Source: Trypanosoma brucei gambiense DAL972
Lineage: Eukaryota; Euglenozoa; Kinetoplastea; Trypanosomatida; Trypanosomatidae
DNA: 64,000 nucleotides
NCBI RefSeq assembly: GCF_000210295.1
Contig: NC_026744.1
Span: 2,046,001 to 2,110,000, forward strand
Direction of reading: 5' to 3'
Translations under genes and position numbers: made by a program
The notes under the pieces: model-generated
Seen by the model: the letters and a program-made list of their open reading frames with translations, nothing else
Database searches by the model: none
Told to the model about the DNA's origin: nothing
Shown here: positions 47,037 to 56,943 of the stretch, in pieces
Numbering within the stretch: position 1 is the stretch's first letter
How the letters are laid out: every line of letters starts with the position of its first letter

Positions 47037-50000
47037 ATGAATGGGAGGCTGTACTGTTTGATCCGGCGTATCACCTCCCCACCCGTGGCTACTCGTTTGA
47101 TTAAGGAGGAATTGTGCTTATCCATGGCTGCCATTGCGCGTCTGCCTCTACGAAGGGATCAACTGGCACATCTAACGAACACGGAGGCCATAACTACAAG
47201 GGCGCAACGCATCAGCCATTTATGCACTCCCACAGAACTAGGAATGATAGCGGAGGGTGCCGAAGCACTCTCTTGTAATCGTTTCGATCTGGCAGATGCT
47301 CTCATTGATGGTGCGTATGAGTCTGTGCGCAGAGCAGCTTCATCTACGCGCCTGAGTCACGTAAGCGCAATTGCTCGGTATTCGGCTTCAATTAAAACTT
47401 ATGGCAACGAAACGATTACCACCCTTCTGAAGGCGGGTGCGAGTTTGCTTCAAAAGAATGACTCGGTACCCGTGCTGAAATCGTTCTTGGGTGTCGCTCA
47501 ATCGCACCTCACAGATGGAGAAATGAGGATGTTGATTGATGAAATGTGCGCCAAGGCAACGGAGGAACAACGCCTCTGTATTAACAGCATTGGCACGCAG
47601 TCTTTGGCCAAAGCCGCCGCGAAGTGTGGGGAGGAGACGTTAACGAAGGGAAACGAAGACGGGGACGAAACTGCTGTCGGTGATGAGGAAACACAAGCAT
47701 GGGATATGTTACGCGCACGGCAGTGGATGTTACAATTGGTGAGGTGTGGGAAGCCACCAACGGCAGCTGAGGCGGTGCAGGCGATGGAGCTCTACGCACA
47801 CTTTACCGTTCGGGACTTTGTTTTACATGAAAAGATTGAGGACTTAGTACTGTTAGTCCTTCCTACCGGCAACAAATTTCATTTGAACGAAATGCACAAA
47901 ATAGTACTGAGGTCTCCCAACCTCTTCCCGCGAGTGCGCAATACTCTAGGCCAAGATCATAGCGGAGTTTCCGATGTCCACCGTGCCGATCGCGGTGTTG
48001 AGTGGAGTGACGATCCCGCCTCTTCCCTAACAACAACCTACACAACCTCCAGGGCATACAGTATGTTGCTGCTGGGTCAAAGATTGCCAGAGGACATAAT
48101 GTTTGATGTCGTACAGGAGCAGAGTGAAACCATTCCCGTTGATGTGGCGGCGCAGGCGGCATGTCTATTTGCTGAAAAGGGTGACATTCCTGAAGGCGTC
48201 ATCTTGCGCCTCTCGGCAGAACTCGAACACATTAGTCCACAAGGAGTTACGGCGTTTGTCAGGGCAGCTCGACGCGATTCTTCCGGAGCATTGCTGCCCC
48301 ACTACGCGGCCGTTCTTAACCGGTTTACTGAGAGGGATCTCTGTGACACGCCACTGGAGACGCTGCTGCAAATGTGTGAAGTGTTTGCACTACCAGCCCC
48401 CCGAGGCACCAGTGAGGGAGACAACGACTCTATAAATGAGTCCCAGAGTAAGTTTCAGAAAGCGTTGATAGTGCGGCTTTTCTCAGTGATACAGGGTTCC
48501 CGCGATGTGCCGTTCCTTTGTAAAGTGGCGAAGGCAGTGCGCGCGTTCGACGCAAATGACGAGTTGATACAATTTGTTTGTTCTTCCATCTGCGCTCAGG
48601 GGGCTCTCTCCGAATGCGAAGCACTCATTGCGTTTGATATGATACGATGCTGCGACTTTGTTTATGAGCCGCTATTAGACGCCATGGAACCCGTGTTCCG
48701 CCGACTTGTCGAGTCTGTGTCCGCGATGTTAGAAGGTAAGTCCACCATCAATGATGTAGAAGTACGACGCTGTGCCTGTTTTGCCACGCTTCAGTCAGAG
48801 TTTGACTGCCCCGATTTTGAAACGCTGGCATCACTTCTGGTGCACACAGTGGAGAAAAATGTGACCGGCTGTCCTGTCGAGCTCATCCCGTCGGTTGGAT
48901 TGCTCTGCGTCAGGACGAGGCGCACAAGTGCTCTTTATATCGTTGGCAACAAATTAGAAGGGAACATGCAACAGCTGTCTGACGATGCCATTGGCGAGTT
49001 AGCGCGGCTGCTCGTGGGCACAGAGAATTTGGCAACAAAGGAGCTGGCAGTCGAATTTCAATCCGTTGTTGTGAGTCGTCTGTTACGCCAACAATCTTTG
49101 CCACCGGACGTTGTCGCCTTGTCGGCTGTTGTGTGGCTTCGACAGGGTGACAAAGTGGGGACTATCGACGAACGGTCAGTTGATTACATTATCAAGTGGA
49201 TGTACGCAATCGGTTCGAGTGTGTACACAGATTTGTGCCTTGCAGTTCACTTGTCGGCGTCAGTGGAGTCGCTCTCGAACGCGCTCATTGATGATCTCCC
49301 GAGGAGACTGGAGCTGCTGACGACCAACGAGATGGCGAATGCTATATTTGGTCTCGGTGAGGTTTCTGATGTGGGAGCACGCCTTTCTCACCAACTGGTC
49401 GCGGAGAGATGTTCGGACTACGTTGTTGATCATTCGCAGGAGTTCTGGAGTGGGAAAGTTATTGCGCGGCTTCTGTATGGTTTCTCGCGCATGCATTGCA
49501 CAAAGCGAAGCCTATATAACGTGTTCGCAACGCGCCTTGCTCATCGGCCAGTGTTTTCCCTTTTGGATCAAGAGGCAATCAGTTTTGCTATAGCCGCCTT
49601 TGGAAGGGTGAAGTACCTCGACAAGAAACTCTTTGACCGCTTCACGCGTTGGATATTGGATCACTCAAAGGATCTGAACGCTGCGGAGTTACTCTTGACT
49701 ATAAGGGGCGTCAGCCGCGTGATGTTGTTGAACGACCAACTGTACGACGACCTTGGGTCAAAGGCCGCAGAGAAGGTAAAAGAATTCCCAATCGAGTCTC
49801 AGTGCGTGCTTTTGTCGTCTTTTGGGTCACTCGGCGTTGAACACGAGAGGCTCGCGTCTCGGATGGTTTCAAGCATCGCAGAGAATAGGGAAGAGTTGAC
49901 AGACGCTACCAAGGCTGTCGATGTCATTACCTCCCTGTGGTCAATGAACTATGACGTTGAGGACGATAAGCATGTGGCACAACTGGCGGATTGGGTGGTG

Positions 50001-50300
50001 CAGCGGGCGGAGGAACTGACGGATGAGTCTATTGGTAAGTTGTGTCTTGTGTTAAGCGACACTAACTGGCGACACGTTCCACTTGTACGAGCAATAGCCG
50101 AGCAGTCGGTACGATTGCAAGGTCAACAAAGCATTTCTCCCAAGTGCTGCAGGGAGGTGCTAGATGTGCTCGGAACCTTCATGATACACCATCAGGGTGC
50201 CCGCGAGAATCTTTCGGCACTCGGTAGGAGTATAAGCAAAGAGAGGATTCAGCTTTCTGAAGAGGAGGAACAGCATCTTCAGCTTCTATTGAGACGCTGA
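47037..50300 (+). CDS. Predicted mitochondrial helical-repeat protein (RAP/FAST- or OPR-like architecture)
   Basis: A 1087-residue protein with a basic N-terminus (MNGRLYCLIRRIT...RLIKEE...RLPLRR) typical of mitochondrial import. The rest is built from 35-40-residue helical units, clearest at about 770-1040: repeated patterns such as EMANAIFGLGEV, AISFAIAAFGRVKYLDKKLF and AVDVITSLWSMNYD. This is the layout of kinetoplastid mitochondrial RNA-binding proteins with RAP/FAST-, OPR- or PPR-like repeats that act in editing, processing or ribosome assembly. No C-terminal RAP domain is obvious, and the repeat class cannot be fixed by eye. No catalytic motif seen. The upstream in-frame extension begins with TTG in the pyrimidine tract; the first ATG after AG 47007-47008 is used. 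Confidence 0.8.
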   Translation: MNGRLYCLIRRITSPPVATRLIKEELCLSMAAIARLPLRRDQLAHLTNTEAITTRAQRISHLCTPTELGMIAEGAEALSCNRFDLADALIDGAYESVRRAASSTRLSHVSAIARYSASIKTYGNETITTLLKAGASLLQKNDSVPVLKSFLGVAQSHLTDGEMRMLIDEMCAKATEEQRLCINSIGTQSLAKAAAKCGEETLTKGNEDGDETAVGDEETQAWDMLRARQWMLQLVRCGKPPTAAEAVQAMELYAHFTVRDFVLHEKIEDLVLLVLPTGNKFHLNEMHKIVLRSPNLFPRVRNTLGQDHSGVSDVHRADRGVEWSDDPASSLTTTYTTSRAYSMLLLGQRLPEDIMFDVVQEQSETIPVDVAAQAACLFAEKGDIPEGVILRLSAELEHISPQGVTAFVRAARRDSSGALLPHYAAVLNRFTERDLCDTPLETLLQMCEVFALPAPRGTSEGDNDSINESQSKFQKALIVRLFSVIQGSRDVPFLCKVAKAVRAFDANDELIQFVCSSICAQGALSECEALIAFDMIRCCDFVYEPLLDAMEPVFRRLVESVSAMLEGKSTINDVEVRRCACFATLQSEFDCPDFETLASLLVHTVEKNVTGCPVELIPSVGLLCVRTRRTSALYIVGNKLEGNMQQLSDDAIGELARLLVGTENLATKELAVEFQSVVVSRLLRQQSLPPDVVALSAVVWLRQGDKVGTIDERSVDYIIKWMYAIGSSVYTDLCLAVHLSASVESLSNALIDDLPRRLELLTTNEMANAIFGLGEVSDVGARLSHQLVAERCSDYVVDHSQEFWSGKVIARLLYGFSRMHCTKRSLYNVFATRLAHRPVFSLLDQEAISFAIAAFGRVKYLDKKLFDRFTRWILDHSKDLNAAELLLTIRGVSRVMLLNDQLYDDLGSKAAEKVKEFPIESQCVLLSSFGSLGVEHERLASRMVSSIAENREELTDATKAVDVITSLWSMNYDVEDDKHVAQLADWVVQRAEELTDESIGKLCLVLSDTNWRHVPLVRAIAEQSVRLQGQQSISPKCCREVLDVLGTFMIHHQGARENLSALGRSISKERIQLSEEEEQHLQLLLRR

Positions 50301-50966
50301 CGATTTGCTTTTTCACAGAGAACTTTCATGGATGATGTTTGACCATTATTTCTTGCCACGTTGTCCCTAGCACTCTCCTTTTACCACTTCTCAGTTGTCA
50401 ACACGTGCCATGGGCCACTACCAGTGTAATTTATTTATTCTTTTTTTTGCGAGACTGGCAGGCAGGAAGGCGCCGGTGCGTGTGAGAAGATACATGCCCC
50501 TAAATGCAAGGCATCTACCCTCCCCCTCCGTATGATTGCGCGCACGGCATTTCGCATAATAATTTATCATATGTTTGTGAGCGCGGCACGCGACGGAAGG
50601 ACCGAGTAGCGAGTGGTGTTGATGGAAAGTTAAGTGGAGAGAGACGGCCCGAAGGGGGTTACTTAACGGTTTCTGCACGAATAATAATTTTAAAAAATAG
50701 GATCTGTGTAGTTGCGGCAACGTAAATATACGTTTGCGCGTGAAGAGTTGTGAGGTTGTTCCGTCGTGTCCATGTGCTGCCCTAGGGTAAGAATACGTGC
50801 ATGCGCACATGCTGTCTAACGCACTTCTTTTTCCCTTTGCTTTACTTTATGTCTGCCCCGTTGAGGATACATAAGGTGTGGGTGGGAAGCTTTACAGGAG
50901 TCGAATACGGGCAGCCATTAATTTTTTTTTTTTAGTTGGTGCTTCGATTTGCATTAATCACAAAAG
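50301..50966 (+). other. Intergenic region with splice acceptor for the CBS gene
   Basis: About 0.67 kb. A run of 12 T (about 50922-50933) precedes AG at 50934-50935, giving a 5' UTR of about 31 nt. No gene recognised. Confidence 0.6.
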
Positions 50967-52055
50967 ATGAAGGACCAACGAACCACTATTCTTGATTCCG
51001 TTCTCGACACGATCGGTTCAACACCATGCATACGCCTCAATCGCCTGCCGAATATGCACGGGATCCAGTGTGAAGTCGTGGCTAAATGCGAATTCTTTAA
51101 CCCGGGGGGAAGCGTGAAGGACCGCATCGCGCTAAAAATGGTGCTTGACGCGGAGGCCAGTGGGAGACTTCCTCCTAACAGCACGCTTGTTGAGGCAACG
51201 AGTGGAAACACCGGCATTGGCCTCAGCTTGGTGGGCTCCGTTCGGGGCCACCGCGTGGTGATCACAATGCCAAAGAAGATGTCCCATGAAAAGGAGGTGG
51301 TGGTTCGCGCTCTAGGGGCTGAGGTTATCCGAACCGAAACTTCGCTGGCATGGGACCATCCAGAGAGCCTTATTGGTGTGGCACGCCGCCTGGAAAGGGA
51401 GGAGGGTTACGTGTTCTTGGATCAGTACAGGAATCCAAGTAACCCAGGGGCGCACTACGAATCTACGGGACAAGAGATATACGACCAGTGCGGTGGGAAG
51501 GTGGACATGGTTATTCTTGGGGCCGGTACTGGAGGCACAATCACTGGCGTGGCGAAGAAGCTGAAGAGTTTGCTCCCTGATGTTATTGTGGTCGGCGTCG
51601 ACCCCGTCGGTAGTCTCCTGGCCGATCCCGCTAATCCACCAAAGGATGCCAAACCATACTTGGTTGAAGGTATTGGTTATGACTTTGTGCCAGATGTATG
51701 CGAGAGAGAATATGTGGATAAATGGGTAAAGTCCACTGACAAGGAAAGCTTCGAACTGGCATCACAATTGCACCGTGAGGAGGGCCTATTGGTGGGGGGT
51801 AGCAGCGGTTCCGCCATGTGGGGAGTGCTGCAGGCGGCGAAGGATCTTGGCCCGAACCAACGTTGTGTTGTGGTCTTCCCGGACGGCATTAGGAATTACA
51901 TGTCCAAGTTCCCTGATGTAAACTGGAGGATTGAGAAGAAACTTGAGTCCGGTGAGGTGACACGTCCCACATATGAAAACCTACAGGCAGAGCTTGAGGG
52001 TACGAGGAAGAAGCTGGCGGAATATGAAGCCAAACTCGGTTTAATTGGGAAGTGA
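50967..52055 (+). CDS. CBS: Cystathionine beta-synthase (catalytic core only)
   Basis: A 362-residue fold-type II PLP enzyme. The lysine that binds PLP is Lys51 in NPGGSVKDR. Next come the substrate loop EATSGNTGIG, the phosphate-binding loop GAGTGGTITG, and DGIRNYMSKF near the end, a phrase found in cystathionine beta-synthases more than in cysteine synthases. It condenses homocysteine with serine to give cystathionine, the first step of reverse trans-sulfuration, and may also take part in cysteine or sulfide reactions. It lacks the N-terminal haem-binding segment and the C-terminal CBS/Bateman domains of the mammalian enzyme, so SAM activation is not expected. A coiled-coil-like tail (about 335-360) ends the protein. 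Start: first ATG after AG 50934-50935. Confidence 0.93.
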   Translation: MKDQRTTILDSVLDTIGSTPCIRLNRLPNMHGIQCEVVAKCEFFNPGGSVKDRIALKMVLDAEASGRLPPNSTLVEATSGNTGIGLSLVGSVRGHRVVITMPKKMSHEKEVVVRALGAEVIRTETSLAWDHPESLIGVARRLEREEGYVFLDQYRNPSNPGAHYESTGQEIYDQCGGKVDMVILGAGTGGTITGVAKKLKSLLPDVIVVGVDPVGSLLADPANPPKDAKPYLVEGIGYDFVPDVCEREYVDKWVKSTDKESFELASQLHREEGLLVGGSSGSAMWGVLQAAKDLGPNQRCVVVFPDGIRNYMSKFPDVNWRIEKKLESGEVTRPTYENLQAELEGTRKKLAEYEAKLGLIGK

Positions 52056-52430
52056 TATTCTGGCGGTGAAGCGCAGGAAGGCACTGCGAAAAAAAAGGGG
52101 GGAAAAGCGGAAAAGACTCAACCAGCGAGTAGCCTGTACTTGAGGAGGTGATACGTGCTTTATTTTATTTCTTAATTTCATTCTATATTTATATCGATTT
52201 CGTCGTTGTTATTTTATTCCAGGACATGTACGGGGGACATCTGGCTTAAGGTGGTCGTTTAACTATAGGGGTTGTCTGCCGCAACTTTCCCCATATTTTG
52301 GATGTTTTCATTTTTCGCGTTCGTTATATTATCTAATTACCCGCCGGGCCGCTTCTGTGTGTGTGTGATAAAAGGCTTTACAACGGTATTCTGGTGAGCG
52401 GAGGCACCTCGCGCATCGTATCTATGTATA

Positions 52431-52468
<38 letters not shown>

Positions 52469-53273
52469 TTCGCATTTGGGAAGTGGGTAGCTCGGATGCG
52501 AGGCGCTGTTCTTTGTTGTAAATCCAGTGTGCTCAGCCCCCGCCGTTTTTATTAGTCATCGACTGTTACTATTATTATCATTTATTTATTTTTTTTCATC
52601 CTGGGCACTCTATCAAGCTCAGACGCACGCATATTCACGCTCATCTAAAATAATTTTTGTCCAACAAAAAAGTGAGGATGGTTGGGGAGGAGTAAAATCT
52701 CTCCTTCCTGTTAAAACATAATTTTCTGACAGCGACATTTGGTACTCTGTTAGTAAGCCCGACGGTGTTTTGTCCATCTTCCCCATATATTCATGGACTT
52801 GGACGCGTCGCTGGCCGTTTATCCACTCATCTCCATCAAAAATTCCCGTGGTTTCCGCCACTTTATTTCCTTTCCCACTTCCCCTCGTTTCCCTCAATTA
52901 GAGAACAAAACTAACCCTTCATCAGGGCTAAATATTCACTTAGTTACTTGCCGCAAAAAAAAAAAAAAAGGGAATTTGTAGCGGGGGTTGCGGAGAGCGA
53001 TATTCCGTGGGGTCCCCACCGGCGCCAGGTGTTGACTTCCTTTTTTTTTTTTTGCGTCTGCGGCTTCATGTGATGCGGGTGTGCATCCGGACACCGCTGC
53101 GCTTGGTTGTTATTTGAATCTGGCCTTGGTCATTTTTTGGGGGATCACCGCCGCGGATGGAGACGTACCCCCCGTCCCGAATTTTTATTTCTGCCGGGGG
53201 TTTGCCTTAATTTTTTTTGCTTAAACAATGTCCTTTGCCTTCTCACCCTTCTCTCCTTCACTTAAGCGCGGCG
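52056..53273 (+). other. Intergenic region with (AT)n tract and splice acceptor for the AOS1-like gene
   Basis: About 1.2 kb. Contains (AT)n at 52435-52466, poly-A at about 52955-52968, poly-T at about 53040-53053 and a C/T tract (53230-53260) ending in AG at 53265-53266, seven bases before the ATG. An out-of-frame ATG at 53228 precedes the acceptor and is not in the mRNA. No gene recognised. Confidence 0.55.
52435..52466. repeat. (AT)n microsatellite
   Basis: About 16 uninterrupted AT dinucleotides in the intergenic region after CBS. Confidence 0.95.
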
Positions 53274-54161
53274 ATGAATGCGGACGAAAAAACGCGGTAT
53301 GACCGGCAAATGCGGCTCTGGGGGAAGAGAACGCAGGAAAGACTACGGAGGACGGAAGTCAACATCAAGGGCATAACTTCCGCCAATGCAGAGGTGGCCA
53401 AAAATTTGGTGCTCGCCGGCGTCGGTTCCGTCGTCTTGGACGATACGGCCCCTGTTGAGGCTGCCGATCTTAAGCACAGTTTTATTCTTCAGGGTTGTAA
53501 GTTGGGGGAACGGCGGGGTGAGGCTTCGGCGGGGAAGCTCCAGTCGCTTAACCCGTACGTGGCGGTGTCGTCGAGTCGGGAAATTAGAAATAGGGATGGG
53601 GCGCCGCAGAGCAACTCGTCGCTTCGGGTTGTTTTGGCACGCGCAAAGTGTGAGGCTGACATGCTCGAGTGTGCGGGGGATCCACTGAGCGGGTCGGCGG
53701 ATGTCATGCTGCTCACGGTGGATCTCGGGCACCTGACAGCGGGCTTCTTCCTTTACAGGAAACAAAAGATCCCTTTCGTGGCGCAATTAAGAGCATTACT
53801 CGATGAGGAAGTCGGCACGAGGCCCGTTGTGTTCCAGCGGGTGCTGTTGTTGTTAAAAATGGCTGAATGCCCACAGGAGCTTAATTACTTTGAGCGCCTT
53901 CTCTTTGCTAAGGGTTTTGTGCGTCAACGTAGTCTGCTGCAACTGACGCGTGAAGATATCGAGTTTGCCGCGGCCGCCACTGGAGAGTTGATGCACAGCA
54001 CCGCAATCGAAACCACAGTGGCGGGAGGCGTGTTTGCTCAGCTCATTATTCACACAATAGGAATGGGAAGCGAAGAAATGGGAGAAGGAGAATATGCCTG
54101 GGCAATTAGTGACACCAGCGACGGTGTCGAGGTTCAAGTGGGGCACCTGCGCAACCCGTAG
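53274..54161 (+). CDS. E1 subunit of AOS1/SAE1 type (SUMO-activating), shortened
   Basis: A 295-residue protein. The start YDRQMRLWGKRTQERLR, then INIKG-like strand, NLVLAGVGSVVLDD and GEASAGKLQSLNPYVAV follow the adenylation half of the SUMO E1 heterodimer (AOS1/SAE1), which with UBA2 activates SUMO. The last part (TTVAGGVFAQLIIHTIG) matches the closing helix of the family. The middle is shorter than in human SAE1: the conserved F-x-x-DVFGYHG stretch and the acidic loop are missing, and IPFVAQLRALLDEE takes their place. NEDD8 E1 (ULA1) is the main alternative but is usually longer and does not keep YDRQ-RLWG so well. It is the last plus-strand gene before the strand switch. Confidence 0.8.
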   Translation: MNADEKTRYDRQMRLWGKRTQERLRRTEVNIKGITSANAEVAKNLVLAGVGSVVLDDTAPVEAADLKHSFILQGCKLGERRGEASAGKLQSLNPYVAVSSSREIRNRDGAPQSNSSLRVVLARAKCEADMLECAGDPLSGSADVMLLTVDLGHLTAGFFLYRKQKIPFVAQLRALLDEEVGTRPVVFQRVLLLLKMAECPQELNYFERLLFAKGFVRQRSLLQLTREDIEFAAAATGELMHSTAIETTVAGGVFAQLIIHTIGMGSEEMGEGEYAWAISDTSDGVEVQVGHLRNP

Positions 54162-54286
54162 AGGGATCGATGCGCTCATAAGGCACGCAGCGCATGTGTT
54201 TTGGTCCGTATATTTCGTATCTTTCGCCGGCTGGATGGGATTGTGTGCAGCTGCCAACCAAAGTATCTCGTTTTCTACTCTTATGA

Positions 54287-54312
54287 GGGGGGGGGGGGGT
54301 TGGTTGGTTGGT
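54287..54312 (+). repeat. G13 run followed by (TTGG)n
   Basis: Thirteen G (54287-54299), then three TTGG units. The plus strand could fold as a G-quadruplex. It lies about 125 bp after the last plus-strand stop codon, inside the strand-switch region. Confidence 0.85.
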
Positions 54313-54440
54313 GCCAATAAACTTATTCGGTGGTGTGCCTCTATTCAGGGGATAAAATGCGAAACTGCCGCAAACAAAACTCATCGCAACCTTTTCTCTT
54401 GCTTTTGTCTGTAACACTAGGTGCAGCCCCAAGGGTCGAT

Positions 54441-54761
54441 CTATTGTTTAGTGAAGGCTCGTTGCCAAGTCTTCATGTGACGGTGCCCCCAACAGCACCT
54501 GGAAGTTGTACGGGGAGTGCTTGCCGCTGGAAGTAGCTCTCTCCTATCATTTTTTCTTTGTCCGCCAGGTGGGGTTGTTGAGATGTTGACGTCCCACAAA
54601 CACATGTGACGATTTGCGTGGGTTAGTTGGTGCACGCGCACTCCAAATAATTCATGCCCTCGAACAGCCAACGCGATTGGGGCTTTGGAAATGTGATCTA
54701 CGCTTGCGCCAACTTTTAGAAGATGTAGAAGAGAAGCCGCATTGCCCAACACCGCCCCAAC
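54441..54761 (-). pseudogene. Possible ankyrin-repeat relic
   Basis: A minus-strand frame without an early ATG, closed by a stop codon at 54765-54767. It encodes LGNAASLLHLLKVGASVD then PIALAVRGH, which has the spacing of an ankyrin repeat (helix ending LL..GA.V, then the next repeat's start). The remainder is not ankyrin-like. It lies after the P450 reductase stop on the same strand and has no separate splice acceptor that I can see. It may be a decayed gene or a chance match. Confidence 0.25.
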
Positions 54762-55047
54762 ACTTTAAACACACCAGGCGGCAGCAGAGTTAGAACTGAG
54801 AAACCATCCGGTTGCCCCGAGAAAGGGTACAAACGTGCACGCCGTCAGCACATACTACCATTGGCATCGAAACCATTGCGACAAACAAATATAAACCGAC
54901 AGGAACCGATAGGAAATTTACGGAAGTAAAACTGTAAGCGCGCGTTCTTCCAAAGCACTGGCAACGCATGAGAAAGTGGGTGTGGATATGCACAATTACC
55001 GATGGGTCGACGTCCTCCACCATCATCGGGCCCAAACCACATAACAC

Positions 55048-56943
55048 TCACGCCGTCCAGACATCCTTCAAATACCGTTCATCAGTTGCGAGTTTCTCAA
55101 GCAATGCCGTCGCCTCATCCTCCTTCATTGCACCATATTTCTGCGCGATATCCAGTAGCTGCTTCTCGACATCCCTCGCCATATTCTTTGCATCCCCGCA
55201 TACGTAAACATTTCCTCCTCTGCTGATTATTTCCCATACTTCCTTCCCGCGTGCCGCTAGGCGGTGCTGCACATAAACTTTATCCGCTTGTTCTCTGCTG
55301 TAAGCAACATCCCGCACGGAGAGTGCCCCATTCGATAGACACTTCTCCATAAAGTCAGCATATATATGATCCTCCTCACGCCTCCTGCAACCAAAAAACA
55401 AAAGTGCATCACCAACTTTGTTACCCTTTTCCAGCCACGCGCTACGGCGGTGGAGAAACCCAATAAAAGGCGCTACACCCGTGCCCGGGCCAATCATGAT
55501 GATTGGTCGATCCTTAGCTCGAAGCGGAAGGTGGAAGTTAGATTTTCGCACAAACACGGGAATGTTTTGACCCACGGCTGCCTGCTGAAGCAAATTTGTG
55601 CAGAGGCCACCCTCGACCACAGCAACAGTAATGGCCACACTCGTCGGGTGGGTCAGAGAATCAGACGAAATGGAAAAATACCGTGGGGCAATCCGCGGCA
55701 TCATCTCCAAGAAGAAACTCAGCGGGGGAGACATCGACTTGAATCGCTGCAAAAAGCCAAGGACAGTCCTTAACTCCAAAACGAGCTTGCCATACGCCTC
55801 CACCGACTCGGGTTCAGTACTCAGCAGTTTTAACAAGGTGTCCTTTTCAACGGGATCAGTGCAATGGTGGGCGAAAGCACGCAAAGTAGACTTCTTGGGG
55901 GGCCCGGCAAGATCGATGTACCATGTGAGTGCAGTGCGAATTGACGCGCGACAAGGGAAAACGTTCTTGCCAGTTGCTCTGTTCTGCAGCGAGATGACCT
56001 GACTTGATTCTTGCTCGCTCACGCCCAACACCCGCAGATAAGTGTTCACCATTTCGCTGGGGTTACTAGGAAGAACACCGAGGTGGTCACCAGCCTGGTA
56101 GGAGATAACAGTTTCTGATGTATCAAACTCAATTAACCTTGTACTTCTTCCGGTAGCATTGCTCAGCAGCTCCTTGTTCACCTTCACTGGTGCCCAAGAA
56201 GGCAATCGTTGTGTTGGTTCCAACACTGACGCGAGCTTGGGGAACGGCAACGGGGCCTCTTCCGGAGGTCCCCATAATTTCATTCGGCATTCGGGTGCCA
56301 CGGGTTCGGTTGAGTTCGATTTCAGTACTAGAGAAAGTGCGCGTCCCAAGACTGGCCAGAGGTTGTGACACCAGTTATCAAATTCTTCTTCGATGCTATT
56401 TCCACAGTCGCCATAACCGAGGGGATAGAAACGTTGAGCACCTAACTCAGACATGCGGCGGTCCACCGTGATGCCTTCACGGCAAAAGAACTTGTATTGC
56501 CGGTCCCCGAGGGCAAACACTGTGTATTTCACCCCACTTAATTCCTCTCCCACTGCCCGGGAGTCGTCTACCAACCACTCATGGAACCCGACCATGGTGT
56601 CCGTGGGTTCACCCTCACCATACGTGGCGCAGATAATAATGACATATTTTTCCCCTGCCAAGTCGGACGGACGATAATTTTCCACGTCAGCAAGTTTCAT
56701 AGGGACACCCAGTCTCAAGCCCTCTCGCGTAACAGTCTTAGCAAACATTTCAGCAGTACCTGTTTGCGAGCCGAAGAGAACGCGAACGTCGACTCGAGAA
56801 GACGGTTGTGAAGGATATTGAGCAACCCCTACAACCTGTGGTGCGGCGGTTTTCCCCCTACCCCCACCACCGCGTATGAAAACCCCGGCAACGAACCATG
56901 CAAGGACCGCGATAATGGCGGTGGATATCACGAGGAAAATCAT
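55048..56943 (-). CDS. NADPH-cytochrome P450 reductase
   Basis: A 631-residue diflavin reductase that passes electrons from NADPH through FAD and FMN to cytochrome P450 enzymes on the ER membrane (in trypanosomes, CYP51 of sterol synthesis is the obvious client). An N-terminal membrane anchor (about 1-25) is followed by a Gly-rich linker, the FMN domain (GSQTGTAEMFAKT, ATYGEGEPTD), the FAD domain (PRYFSISS, GLCTNLLQQ) and the NADPH domain (IGPGTGVAPFIGF, FFGCRRREED, VYVCGDAKNMARDV), ending DVWTA with the aromatic that stacks on FAD. Length and motifs are complete. The minus-strand start is the ATG at 56943; an upstream TTG extension is not used. The splice acceptor is the AG complementary to 56959-56960, 15 nt before the ATG. 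It is the last minus-strand gene before the switch. Confidence 0.93.
   Translation of the reverse strand: MIFLVISTAIIAVLAWFVAGVFIRGGGGRGKTAAPQVVGVAQYPSQPSSRVDVRVLFGSQTGTAEMFAKTVTREGLRLGVPMKLADVENYRPSDLAGEKYVIIICATYGEGEPTDTMVGFHEWLVDDSRAVGEELSGVKYTVFALGDRQYKFFCREGITVDRRMSELGAQRFYPLGYGDCGNSIEEEFDNWCHNLWPVLGRALSLVLKSNSTEPVAPECRMKLWGPPEEAPLPFPKLASVLEPTQRLPSWAPVKVNKELLSNATGRSTRLIEFDTSETVISYQAGDHLGVLPSNPSEMVNTYLRVLGVSEQESSQVISLQNRATGKNVFPCRASIRTALTWYIDLAGPPKKSTLRAFAHHCTDPVEKDTLLKLLSTEPESVEAYGKLVLELRTVLGFLQRFKSMSPPLSFFLEMMPRIAPRYFSISSDSLTHPTSVAITVAVVEGGLCTNLLQQAAVGQNIPVFVRKSNFHLPLRAKDRPIIMIGPGTGVAPFIGFLHRRSAWLEKGNKVGDALLFFGCRRREEDHIYADFMEKCLSNGALSVRDVAYSREQADKVYVQHRLAARGKEVWEIISRGGNVYVCGDAKNMARDVEKQLLDIAQKYGAMKEDEATALLEKLATDERYLKDVWTA

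Larger units (their letters stand above)
54162..55047. other. Convergent strand-switch region (predicted Pol II termination zone)
   Basis: Plus-strand genes end at 54161 and minus-strand genes end at 55048, so two polycistronic units face each other over about 0.9 kb. In T. brucei such regions carry H3V, H4V and base J and end transcription. No tRNA was found on inspection for A- and B-box motifs. The region holds a 13-G run with TTGG repeats and, on the minus strand, an ankyrin-like broken reading frame. Confidence 0.85.

Noticed and set aside
54162..55047. tRNA or other Pol III genes in the strand-switch region
   Set aside because: I found no matching A-box/B-box pair on either strand by eye; tRNAscan-SE would settle it.
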